Below are positions 21,601 through 33,800 of a DNA stretch of 43,565 nucleotides, piece after piece; position 1 is the stretch's first letter; each line of letters begins with the position of its first letter. Origin of the DNA: Rodentolepis nana (Eukaryota; Platyhelminthes; Cestoda; Cyclophyllidea; Hymenolepididae); the NCBI GenBank assembly GCA_900617975.1, contig UZAE01012395.1:1-43565 (forward strand). The letters are read 5' to 3'. The position numbers and the translations under genes are program-made. Below the pieces are notes generated by a model. That model did no database searches and was not told where the DNA came from. It saw only the letters and a program-made list of their open reading frames with translations.

Positions 21601-24600
21601 AATATCTCGTCATAGTTAGTAGCTGCTGCGTAAGTAGCCTTTGAATCAAAGTAAAATACCTATGCCTGTGATGTCATTTCTTCCCCCTTGAAAAGAGATG
21701 TAATTCGAGACGAGAAATGATGCATTTGTGTGCTCATTTGATGGGTATGTGGTCTGGGTTCTCCCCACTTAAACCCACAGACTACGATCCACGTAGTTAC
21801 CTCATCTGCTTACTTGGAATAGTTGTCTTTACTTCATTCTTGCTTGAACTCTGATCTCAAGTGGTGCCTCAAATTATTCATTGTTCTTGATAATTCTTGC
21901 CTCCAATTCAGTTTCGAATGTCTGCTTTCGTAAATGAGATGCATTATTTCTCATTTTTAGCCTTCCAAATCGCGAATTTTGGCCTGAGTGCTCGTTTTAA
22001 GCCTAATTTTGTAGACAAATTTTGCTTTAACTTTGTTTATCCTTGCTATTCGAATTTTTTCCTCTCCTTTGACTGCTTAATATTAAAAAGCCAGTAACAA
22101 ATGCCTCCAAAGGAGGTGGTAATGCTATGGAGCGATGAACTAACGAATGTGCGACTCTGGAATGAGGGTTTTCTCACCACTTTCAGCGCGCATCAAGATT
22201 AGCGCACAAAGATTGTCGCAACTCAAATTATACTATATCTGCAGGTTAATGCACTTATATTTGGTACAAAATGTGCACCACCTCACAACACTCTTGTCTT
22301 TAAATTCTTCTATTGTCAGTCTCTCTCTTGTTGACACACTGATTGTGGAAGTTCTGCTTATAAAGTACACTTTTTGTTTTTTTTTATAATATATATCTTT
22401 GAATTTCTAAGTCTGGACTTTGATTTAAATCGTTTTTTTTAAGAAAGGAGGAGATTCACTCTAATCTCGTTTCAATCAAGAAGCAATTAAATTAATTAAA
22501 TGCGATTGAAATCAATCCTCGAGTTTAATGAGCTATTAAAATTTAAGGTCACACTCTCCTGATTCTTGAGTTTGCAGTTGGGGTTTGACAACCGTGTAGA
22601 GAGCTATTCTCTATTTTACACCCCATTACGTGCTCGCACCATTTTCAAATGTTTTTTGCAAGTATTCTAACATTTTTTGTGTAATTTATTGCAAACTGTC
22701 AAGAGGTCTCTTGTCATTCATTTCACCGAAGCAGATTTGATTCCACTCTGATTTCGCGTTTAGTGTTGATTTCCCTGGAATCGAGTTGAGAGGTAGATAA
22801 TTTCCATCTTACTTCTTCTCTCCATCGATTTCTACTTCCCGTTCTTTTAGAAAGAATGCTTGATTTACGACTAAAAATTAAGGATAATAAAATCTGATGG
22901 AGAAATTTCGCCATGTGGATAAGTGATGGAGAACATGGCTTTCATTAATATAGACTGAAACACCTTTAAGTCATTGGAAGGAAAGGCAGGCAAGGTTTCG
23001 AGAAATTAATTAACAATAATGGATTTATTGAATATTCAAATGAATCAATGGTCATCTATGCAGCACCTGCCATGCCATTTTCAACCAAAGTTATTGTTTT
23101 TGTTGAGCCTATCTGTTTCGATGTTTGTGAAATTGATATAATGCATTCTGTTTACCTTTTGTAAACTTTCTGATCACATGAGCGCCCCCAAATTTGCCAT
23201 AACAAACCGCACTAAATGATATATTAAGGGGAGATACATTTGAGCCCAATCCGTGGATGTTGTATACTTTTACGTTCACGGGGTTTCCTCATATGACCTT
23301 GACCATTTGTACCCACAACAAATTAAGTATAGTCCTGGCTGGTTTTTTTGCTTTTCTGCTTTATAAATTTATTCTCTCCACTTTCTAATCCAAAATGGAA
23401 ATTAATGACATTGACGACATTAAGCCTCTTTGCATGTCACTTTGTTTGACCAACTTTTGCCCGTTCATTTCCATGCTTCAAATGTTCCACCAATGACATA
23501 GTCGTTTCCAACTTTAAGGTACACAAGGACTCTTTGTTCGTTCTGCAACAAAGGCAATGCCTTATTTTGTTGTGTCGTTGCCTGTCTCAATGGCTTTAGT
23601 GACCATTGCCACAGCAGTTATATTTTTGCCACTGTCCTGTGAATTTGAGCGCAACACTTCAAGTCACTTCGTCTTTGTAAGGTCACGGAATTTTGCTGGC
23701 CACATTCGCAATGGAAAGCGCACAATTTTTTTTACTTGCTGGTATGAGCTTTCTCTCAGTGGTGAATCACGCCTTGTGTATTTGACAATTGTTGAAGACG
23801 TGTATCCGCCAAAAGTCTGACCACGTTTTATGTTCTTCCTCTCTCACACACACGCACACACACACACAGAGGCTAAATAAGTTCCTTCTGAAAATGGAAC
23901 TACATATGTTTGGTTCCTGCTGCTAGTGTATTCGGATATACATAACCACAAGGAGTCCTGAAATTTGGTCGGAATCACACACAAAAATTCGTACTTCTTC
24001 GTTAATGGAAATCCCTTAGAAGGATTTAAACCCCATAGGAGATGAAACCAACGTGGGTAGAACAGATTGCTCAAAATGTTATTATCTATTGAAAACTTTG
24101 TTTGAGGTGACACTTCACTTCACCATGGTATCTTTAACGTTGTGGTGATTTTCTTTTGATTTGCTTGATGCAAAAGCAAATTTTCTTCGTAAAGCTAACG
24201 GGGTTTTCCGAAAATCCGCCCAAGGCGGTTAAACGGAAAATTCAATTTCATGGGGATGTGGGAACGTGATTACGGAAAAAAGCGATCCATTTCATCATAT
24301 TTAAACTTCGGATACTTTCGTTTAAAGATTGAATTCTTCACATTCGTATTTTCATTAGGCTTCTAGTTCCGACTTGAGCATTTGCACGATGATCAGAATT
24401 GGTTGACCATTCGATTCGGTTGTTCTTGTAGCCTGTCTCAAGTACTTAATGAGGTTAATCAATCAATTCTGATTAAAAACATGTCTCCTGTCATTTCTCT
24501 GAAGGTTTTAATTTATTTTTAGTCAAATCTCAATGAGTTTTTAATTTGGACTTTTCCTTGTTCACAGTCTTAAATTTAAGCAGGTAATATTAAATCGAAT

Positions 24601-27600
24601 TCTATCAATTGAGCCATCAGGTTCAACCGAATCGAGCCATTTGACCTTTTCATATCTTCAGTCTACAGGTTCCGTTGGTTTTTTTTGGTTCTTGAATTAA
24701 CTGAAAAGTTTTCTTAAGCAGTTTTTTTGAAAAAAACGTCTGTGTTTTCGTAGTTTCACCGAAATTTTGGCTCCCCTTTCTCCCCCCCCCCCCCCCCCCC
24801 AGTTACGAGNTTCCCCCCCCCCCCCCTCCCCCCAGTTACGAGAGTCCGAACGGGAGGAGTTAAAAGAATTCGCAAAATAGTAGCTGGTTGGAGAGTGGTT
24901 TTTGGGTGTTTATTTATGAGGTCACATTTAAGGTGGAAGCCAGATGATGATGGCCTGTCACATGTTTCAGTTCACGAGAGAGAGAAAGTCGGGTTTAAAT
25001 CTTGAGGATGGTGAGCCTTCCCCCCATCCTCCTCCTCTATGTTCATTCTCACACGTCGTGTTCTTTGCAAGTCACTTCGCGCATACACACACACGTGTTC
25101 GCTCACAAGTTTGGGATTTTTCTGCCAATTATTTTTCCACCAGTATTTTATCGAAAAATGGCTTTCTACTATGGAGGAATCCTGAAAGCTTTTCCACAAT
25201 AAAAGCGCGCTTGTTTATTTACTCCAAGGCAGACGAGTTTGTCTTTCGTCGTGTAGAAGCACCGGGATATATTGATCCAGAAAGCAATTCAATAGGGGGG
25301 GGGGGGTTAGAATTAAAATTCCAGATTAGATTTTGGGCATCAAAAGAGTACCCAGATAAGTCTTTCTTTTGATCCTCTTTGGGAGCCCTTGACTTTTCAG
25401 GTGTACCTCATTCCTTCGTTTTCCCGCGTCCAAATATAATTATTTGTCGTCAGTTTCAATCGTGAATTTATTCTGGTTAAATGCAATGTACTGGCACGAC
25501 TAAGGATTTAGCACTTAATGATGATCAGGAAATTGATTTATTTTCAGGTCAGCACTTTTCTTACTTCTCTCCGTTTTCTAAACGTTTATTGAACTAACGA
25601 AAAGAAAATTGCAATGTTCAATCTTGGTACTGCATACTTCTCAACTAGTAATCGTTGACTAACGTGTTACGGCCAATCTTTTCTTTCATCGAGTCATTCC
25701 ATTGCTCACCAATGAAATACATTTTCGAAATTTTAAAGAAATTATTTTTTAACCACTTTGCCTTCTCCTTGGAATGAGTTAGCTCTTGGAGCGGTTGATA
25801 AAAGAATTGCATAAAAGCAAGCCCAATTCAGGTTGTGCATGTGGAGTATATTCACTTATTAAAGTGCTCATTTTCCACCATAAATGAATAATTGGCGCAT
25901 ACCGAACTTTCTCTTTACGATCACACGTGGCCGGTTTTCAAAAGTTACTCCTTACTAGCATTCTTGAGCATTGTTCCTTATTTTTTTCCCTCCGAATGAC
26001 CTTTTGACTTTCTACCCCTCCTGACATTTCTAGGCGAATTTTCAATTCCCCTTTTTACTCTAATTCCCCCCATCGTAATCGTTCTCACTTATCCAAGTGG
26101 GTCATATAAACCGTCTTTGTATTGGCACTTTTATGCAAGTATGCCTCCCTCTCACCCTCTTCGTAGTTGATTCAATGCCCTTTGATCTATGAAACGCCTT
26201 GTCTTCTACTTTTTTTGGAAATGCTGGTTGTTGTTGTTGTTATCTTCGGCCATCCATCTCTGGTTCATTAATTTCTGCAATTCAGCTACTCGGGCACATT
26301 CATCCACCTGCGCAATAATATATACGAAGCACCGATTTCCTTGACACTCTTTCCATCGCGAAAAATTTATCATGCAGCTCGTATTTATCTGCTTAAATAT
26401 TAAGTTGCTTCATAGTTAGTTTGAACCCTTGCTAAGGTAGAATGGTCAAATGAATCGGTCGTTGTGACGAAAAAGATGAATTATGCACTGAAGTTAATGT
26501 GTATGTTTGTGCAATTCACCTGATAACTATATAAAATTACATAATCATACCAGGGCAGTTAGATTGGCATCGACCCACGTTTTTGCGTGCCCTCTTTTCT
26601 TTTCAATTTACCTCTCCTCGTGAGTTTTCGTGAGTGCGTTATCACTACTCTCCCAACCTTTCTACGTTCGCCACCTCTTTAGTTACACCGATGTAAGTGG
26701 ATCCTTGTCACCACTGCGATTTTGAGAATTTAATCATGCCATAGAAGATGCTTTATTTAGCTTCATATTACGATTTAACTTCTCTTCCGGACCTCACCTC
26801 CAAACTAACAGGATTTAATTATTCGTTTATGCGATGTGTTCGAAATTGTTTGTCTGAGTCTCAATTACCTGGAGGTTAGTGGTATGTTTGAGTGACTAAC
26901 TTCGCCAAGTTGAAACCAAAGCAATGCGAGCTTTTGGTTAAAGTACAAATACTTAAGACGAAGCACTATGAAGCCACCATTCGACAATGTCTCTATTCAT
27001 CTCTTTGATCACCAAATAACACTAGACCATACATGTGAGTAGATTTAAATGCCACAGTTTCCAAGTAGGGAGGAAGGTAGGGTATAGAGAGCCCTTTCTT
27101 GGAAGATAAAAATATATATCTGGAGTCCTAGATTCTAATTCTTACCTCATTGTCTCTTATTCAGAATACCTGATGAGTCTATTGGGGAATAGATTTCATT
27201 GCAATTTTGGGCCGATTGCATTGATTTCCATTTCTTGTCCTCATGCCCACATACTTCAGGATCCATTTGGATGATAGCGAACAACGGAAATGGCTCAAGT
27301 CTGAAGAACAGTGACTGCACCATTTTCACCATTCTTTCAGCAGGGTTTTATTAGCATAAGGCAAAGTTTACAGCTTTGAAACCAGGTAAAATTTGATCAT
27401 CATCTTAAATAAACAAAGTCCTCATATTTTCGTTACTCTTAATCCTACTGCTATATATTTACGCAGATGAGAAACCCTCGCGTAGGGTGAACTCTGCAAA
27501 CACTGAAATTACGCAATTAAAATTCCAACCTATTTTTGAGCTGCAGTTGAGTGCGATTAAGTCTCCGAAACTCATGTGCGCATCTTGTCTAGACTTCTCC

Positions 27601-27774
27601 CTTTGTCGGAGTTTACCGACCATGTTGTCAGAAGTCAGAATGTGTTATTCTCAAAAAAATAGCGCACCTTGTTCTAGTTTCAATGCACTTCCCCTCAAAA
27701 TGTTTGTTTTTTTTGAAGAAGAAGACGAGTGAACATTTAGAACCCCATACCCATGCACCCGCTTATCCGAAAAG

Positions 27775-27842
<68 letters not shown>

Positions 27843-30800
27843 TTCTATCAATTTTATTTTTGTTTTCTTTTGGTACTTGGGGACTGGAATGACACTTCCT
27901 CGTGATGTACTCTCCTTTCCAGTTTATAGGTAGAAATAGAAAATAATTCAATCATTCCTCTTCCGCCTTATTAATATTCTCTCAGGAGACATCCGTCCAA
28001 CCCACTCAGAGAAAAATTGTTCAAACAATCATACTGGTTTCATTATCTTCTCCAAAAAGGCACAAATGGACATCTGCTTAATATTGAAAGTGAATAGTAC
28101 GTAAAAAATTCCTAGACGTGCACTTACCAGACGTCTAACGCAGATATGCACCAATCATAATTAATTCATGATGAACCGTCACAATAGACCCAAGCGTTTT
28201 GTATTTTGTGCTAGATATCTTTGTAATTTCACTCCTCCATTAAAAAGTTAGGTACGGATTTGAATAGATATTCCCTCAAATTGAAGCGCAGTCACCTGAG
28301 TACCTAATATAGTCTCATTAGGATCCCAAAGTAGCTACAAAAACCAAAACTCAGTAATTTCGTGTGATCGCCTTAATGGCAGCTCCCCACCCCCATCCAT
28401 TCATCCCCCAAAAAGATAATTCAAGGCAGGTGCCATGCAATTTGTCGCCTTTTTTTGAGCGAATGACAATTTTTTCTATCAACTTTGTCTTAGATAAAAA
28501 TTACTCTTTCTTATTCAAAAAAATCACCCTTTACCATCTTTGTTTCAAATCCCTTGTCATTTTATTTGATTATTATGTTTACAGTGCTTATTCCAAGTCC
28601 GTATAGCCACATCGAATTTGGCTTATTCGTAAAAGGCTAAATTTATGGCGCCTGCATAGTAGCCATATGGTGAGGCTACAAGACATGATAAATGGGTGTC
28701 CTCCTAGTCTAGGGGAAATGAGGAGAAAGTGTTGCGGGAATATTTCAGCTGAGTGCAGTCACTTGATCTGTAAAATATGCTCAGAAAATTTACCTTTTTT
28801 TTACCTTTCTTCGAGTGAAATCTCCGATCTTCCCGATGACTTTCAAACCCTTCTAATATGAACCCCACCCCCCCCCCCCTCCCCCCTTGAAGTAGAGTGG
28901 GTAGCGGGGGGAATACTTCGCTCTTTCCATTTTTCTATAGTCCTCACGTGGGAAATAGACGCTGTGTTTACAGCACCGGGATGTGTTTATATAATAACAA
29001 TGCCTTTTATTATCCACGCTTCTGATGGACTTGATGTAATATTCTCCGCGACGTTGCACATTTTTCCCTGCTGAAGCGTTGAAAGAGGTCTATCAGAGTA
29101 ATGTAATTCAATTTTAGTCAAGACTTGTCGGGGGGGGGGGTATCTCTATGCGTCAATCAATATTTTTTTCCCCCCGATTTCACCATTCACTTTATTTACA
29201 CCATCAGTCTACGTGATGACCAATAGGAACAAAGTTCGGCATACGTATAATACCTTTTACATGTAAACATAATATTGACATGGGGGGGGGTGTCTTGCGT
29301 TTTGTTCAAACATGGCTCCCGGCAGCATGTACGCCTTTTTCCCCTCTCTGTGAGCGAATATTATATGACCGGTTTGTTCGGTAAGGAAAATTTGGGCCTT
29401 TGATAAGTCTCATTACTAATTTCCGTATTATTTCCACCAGGGCACGCATTAAATATTTCTCATCTTCAGCAGTAATTTTAGAGCTCTTTATTTCCAAATT
29501 TTATTCATTATACTGGAAGTGAGTTGTTATTATTTAATGGTCAACTCCTAAATCCATCCAGGAAAGCGTTTCGTTGAATAGAATGGAATCACCATTAGCC
29601 TCCCAGGTAGGAAACTCTCAAATGTTCTCCCCCCCTCTCCCCGCCCCGCCCCCTCATTAGTTTGACTTAATCAATACGATTGGTCAGCTCCGATTTATGT
29701 GGTACTCGTGACCTCTGGCATTGCAGAGTCTAACCAAGGCGCCATTATTACACTTGAGTTTTGAAAATTTTGGAATAGCAAATGAACAATTTACATGGGC
29801 ATAGCATATTTTTTTAAATTGAAGTTATTTATTCCTCTGTTTTATCAATTTGGTTTGATAGTGTTCCGATTTACTCTACCAACCCTCTCTCTTCTACTGA
29901 CTTCTTAGTTTCATTCTCCAATTTTGACTTAATCCAATTGCAAAAGCGAACAGAGAAAAGCATTGGAATCGGTTGAAAAAAGAGACGCGCAGAAATTCTG
30001 CCACCTATGCAAGCAATTTTGTAATCCCCCCACTTCTAACAGAATGAATCGTTATAATTTTATGGCGACTCATAAATCACCAAGTAAAACTAATTTTTTT
30101 TCGATGCCTTCTTTATAAAACTGATAAGAGGCTCTTGTAAATCAATGCAAAAAGTGGACCAGACAAGATTTATTGAGACGCACTTTAAATCGGTCCCTAT
30201 GATTGTCACTGCAGTTATTTTTTTTTGAACAGGGGGTGGGGGGGGGGGGGNGGGTGGTGGGGTCGGGGGAGGAGGCGAGGGGTGGAGGTGCAGTTATGAA
30301 TGACTTCACCTTATGCACCGATAATAAAAAAATCGTTAGGCTTTACTTGGACTGCAGTAGAGAGAATGTTACAAATGGATTGGTGACCGTTCATTGATCT
30401 GAATACTTGGTCTCTAAACAACACCACTAATCCTTTAATTCGTGCCTAAGTAGGCAAATATCATACCTTAAGTATCGTTGATGCTTGCTATTTTTATAAC
30501 TTTATTTATAAGTGATTCTGATTGTGACGCAGGCAAGTATGTGCTCTCTTGAACTAAAGCAATTCGACATATTTTGCAATATTGCTACACCCTTAATGGG
30601 ACCTGCTCTCCGTTAAATGTTTGAGTTGTTTTTGTTTATAGCCCCTGAAAAAAGTGCTTTAAATTATTGGTCTTAAAGAGGGCCGGAAATCATCATCTTC
30701 ATGCCTAATTGACTTCTTATTGATGTTAATGGTGGCATACATGCAACAATTATAGTAAAAATTACTTCAAGAATGAAAAGGACCCCTTCAAGAACGTCGA

Positions 30801-33800
30801 TTACATCTATACCAGATGCATACACTGCTCCTCTTAATGAGGGAGATAGATAAACTGATTGTTATTTTATCAAATATATGTGTGGCAATGGGAAATTTAT
30901 TCACGGAGACCCTGACGCTCGTTTCCTGTGAGGTTATTGGCACCTTTTATGCCTCCCTATCTCCAATGCTTTGTGTCACAAAAAATAATCAAGCTAAGAT
31001 GTGTATCCAGCTCTGTATTTAGAAAGATACCTTAATTCAAGTGAATACTGATTAGCCGATTTATCAAACCAATTAGAACCCGTGCTGCTCTGCCACATCA
31101 GATATCAAGGATTCAATTCCAATAGTTACACGCTCAGTGATTAGGATTGGCTAAAATTTATTTATTATTTATATCCACTGGCAGGCATTTTGATAGTTAT
31201 CATTAGCCCTTTATTTGGCTTCAGTCTTCACGAAGGGAAAGGAACATCAAAGTGAAAAAGTCGAGAGGGAAGGGAACAGAAGAGTGTTTCAAAGATATAA
31301 AGAAGGCAGACACAAAGGCAAGGAAAAGGCAGTCTGAGTACTGTGGAAGTGGTGTAATATGACATACAGTGGGGTCATGGTAATTTGAAGTCAGAAGTCG
31401 ACTGCCAGTTAATAGACTTTTTTGCCGTATGAGTATACCGTTGCCCAGGGTGTACCACGTGGAAGTAAGTCTATCACACATAGAATTCGACAGAACTAGG
31501 TTCTCCCCAGGGAGGTTCCTTGGTGTCCCACTATCTCCAATGGAAACGATTTCCTTAAATGGTGTCTTGAGCGAAACTACTTGGTGTCAAGAGAATGAGT
31601 TTGAAAACCCCCCTTTCCTGGTCTTTAGGAAGGATCGTCTCTAACTGACGCTTTCGCATCATATACTTTTAAATCTGAATGGCAGTCTTCCTTCCATTTG
31701 GATTACCATTTTAAAATTGCTCATGTATACACCTCTTTCTGTGCTCAAAATAAGGAATGGACGATTGAACTGTGTGCATTACTTTTCAATAACACTCCCA
31801 TGGTAAAATATGCCTAACAGGGGATGAGTAGGCCTACAATTTCATTCAGGCCTATTGAAGATTTGTTCTTGCTCTATTAGTTCTACTTTGATTCACATCC
31901 CTTTAACATTTAAGTTGACTTGGTCTTGAACCCCACTCGCATCCATTTAGCAATAGTGGATCATTGTTCAAACCCTTTTTTTCTAATTTATGTTCTCTAT
32001 TGATATGGCCAACGGGAAGAGACGAATGAGAGTGCCGAGATTTTGGCAAAACCCAGGCATTTACTTTTTATGCTCTGCTTTTAGGAATTTGTTGACTGGG
32101 TGGAAGGGGGATGTTGTGTCACGTGGCCAGATGAATTCAGCGCCACAGCAGATTTGCAAAGTTGTTCTTTGAAAAATATCACCCACACCTCTCACGAATA
32201 TGACGAAAGCACCGGAGAGAATCATGATGACCAATCAACTTATCGAGCACGTAGCGATTCAGATATTAGTGACATCTTACCGCCTCATAAACAATATCCA
32301 GATTCAAACTCAGCTCCAACGCTGCCTCCTGCCCCTCAGCCACCTTCAAAGCAACTTGCGTTCTTCCACCGTCTTGTGAAGGAGGATATTGCACCTGCCC
32401 TGGAGTTCGCTGATGAACGGATTTGCAAGGTTTTACGAGTGGCTCTCGGACACCTCGGTGTGGAAATTGAGCCACTTACATCACTGTCCATCTGTGATCC
32501 AAACGGTCCAGTTGCCAAAGGAACACCAAAATGCCCTCTAGTACCTTGTGAACCCGTCAGATTTAGGATCAAGCTTGAGGTACGTATATTCATTTTATCT
32601 AAAATCTTTGGGTTAGTTATTGCCGAATCGGTGAGTGAAACATGTTCTTTTAAAAATCCTTGTCTAAGTGGCTAAATTTTCTCTCCTTAGACCGATAATT
32701 CTATTTCTATGGGGGAATTATTTTGTCAATTTTTCTCGTACAAATTGAATTATTTGATGTCTTTAATTAAGGCTTGAGGTCGAAGTATATGATATAGCTA
32801 GCACACATCTGTGTGTCTGAAGTATCTGTTTGCACACGATTGACTCGTAGTAACGGTTTCGACTGTGGAAGGAACTGCACTACCGCAAGCACTTTACTTG
32901 TTCATACTCATTTTCAACGCTGAAAGTTATAGCAGTAACCAAATGCTGTTTATCGCATTCTCAGCATGTCAAGTTTGAGTATATGTGTAGCCATTTGTGC
33001 GTGCTTATGGGTGAAATGGTGGGACGTAAATCACCTTAGTAAATGGACTTCATGCGGATAACTAATTTGTAATTTTACTAATAGTAATAATAATAGCTGA
33101 CCTTTAACAGTGGACCTTATAGTATTGCGCTATCCATCATGAGTTCTGTTCCACTCTCAAGAGTATGCCGAATTTTGCAGGGTTTGGAAGTTGTTGAACT
33201 TTAAATTTTACCTCCTAGACAGTGTAAGTATTTCATCACAGTGATTGGTTTAAAGCTCCTCACTTGAGTCTCCTCGACATTACGCATTTGACTATGATTT
33301 GGGGGGGGGGGGGGGCATATCAACTGTTATACCGGAGCGCTTTAATACTCGAAAGATGGTTACACGTGATAATGAAAAAAATGCTGCAAGTGACAGCTAC
33401 GTTCTGCTCTCAGGTAAGCTATCCGTGATTATCCACATTAAAAAGTCGATTTCTGTTTTTAATGGTTGCGCTAGTTGACTGTGCAGTCGGAAATCAGTTC
33501 TATTTTGAATTGCATGATACCAGAGTAATACGGTAAATTTAAAAGTCAAACTTTCATTGACTTTTCCTTATTGCTTTTTGTTAACCCTCTTTAGTCTCTT
33601 TATTTCCGTTTGGTTGATAAAAGCACTGCCCACAAATGATGACATTTTCCTTGGTATACAATGCATAAGGCATGGTAGCCATACTTCGTTCAATTTGTCA
33701 CTTAACTGATAGGTGAATCTGGTAACATTGGTAGGAAAGAGTTCTCTCACCCTTTACCTTCTTCATTCCTTTTGCGTCCCTAAATTGACTTCATTCATTA

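Larger units (their letters stand above)
20889..32084 (+). other. 11.2-kb intron 4 of the Rabin8 homologue
   Basis: It separates the Ser/Arg-rich exon from the C-terminal domain; both ends are GT...AG and keep phase 0. It holds the (AT)31 tract at 27779-27840, a poly(C) region with an ambiguous base at 24810, G tracts at 25297-25306, 29130-29139 and 29282-29290, and a G run with an N at 30251. It also holds a tRNA-like stretch on the minus strand at ~29700-29755 and an antisense copy of the short retroelement at ~31155-31481. No exon inside is supported. Confidence 0.7.

Noticed and set aside
23557..23820. 87-codon open frame in the Rabin8 intron with a hydrophobic start
   Set aside because: No family resemblance and no splice sites joining it to neighbouring exons. 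The length is compatible with chance.
24944..25372. 142-codon plus-strand open frame inside the Rabin8 intron
   Set aside because: It crosses a CA-type repeat and a G tract, and shows no confident domain. The stretch near its end (LELKFQIRFWASKEYPDKSF) vaguely recalls a FERM-type strand, but not enough to call. An exon here is not needed for phase or homology.
31221..31481. Minus-strand 86-codon open frame
   Set aside because: It lies wholly in copy 5 of the non-coding short element and is not conserved in the other copies.
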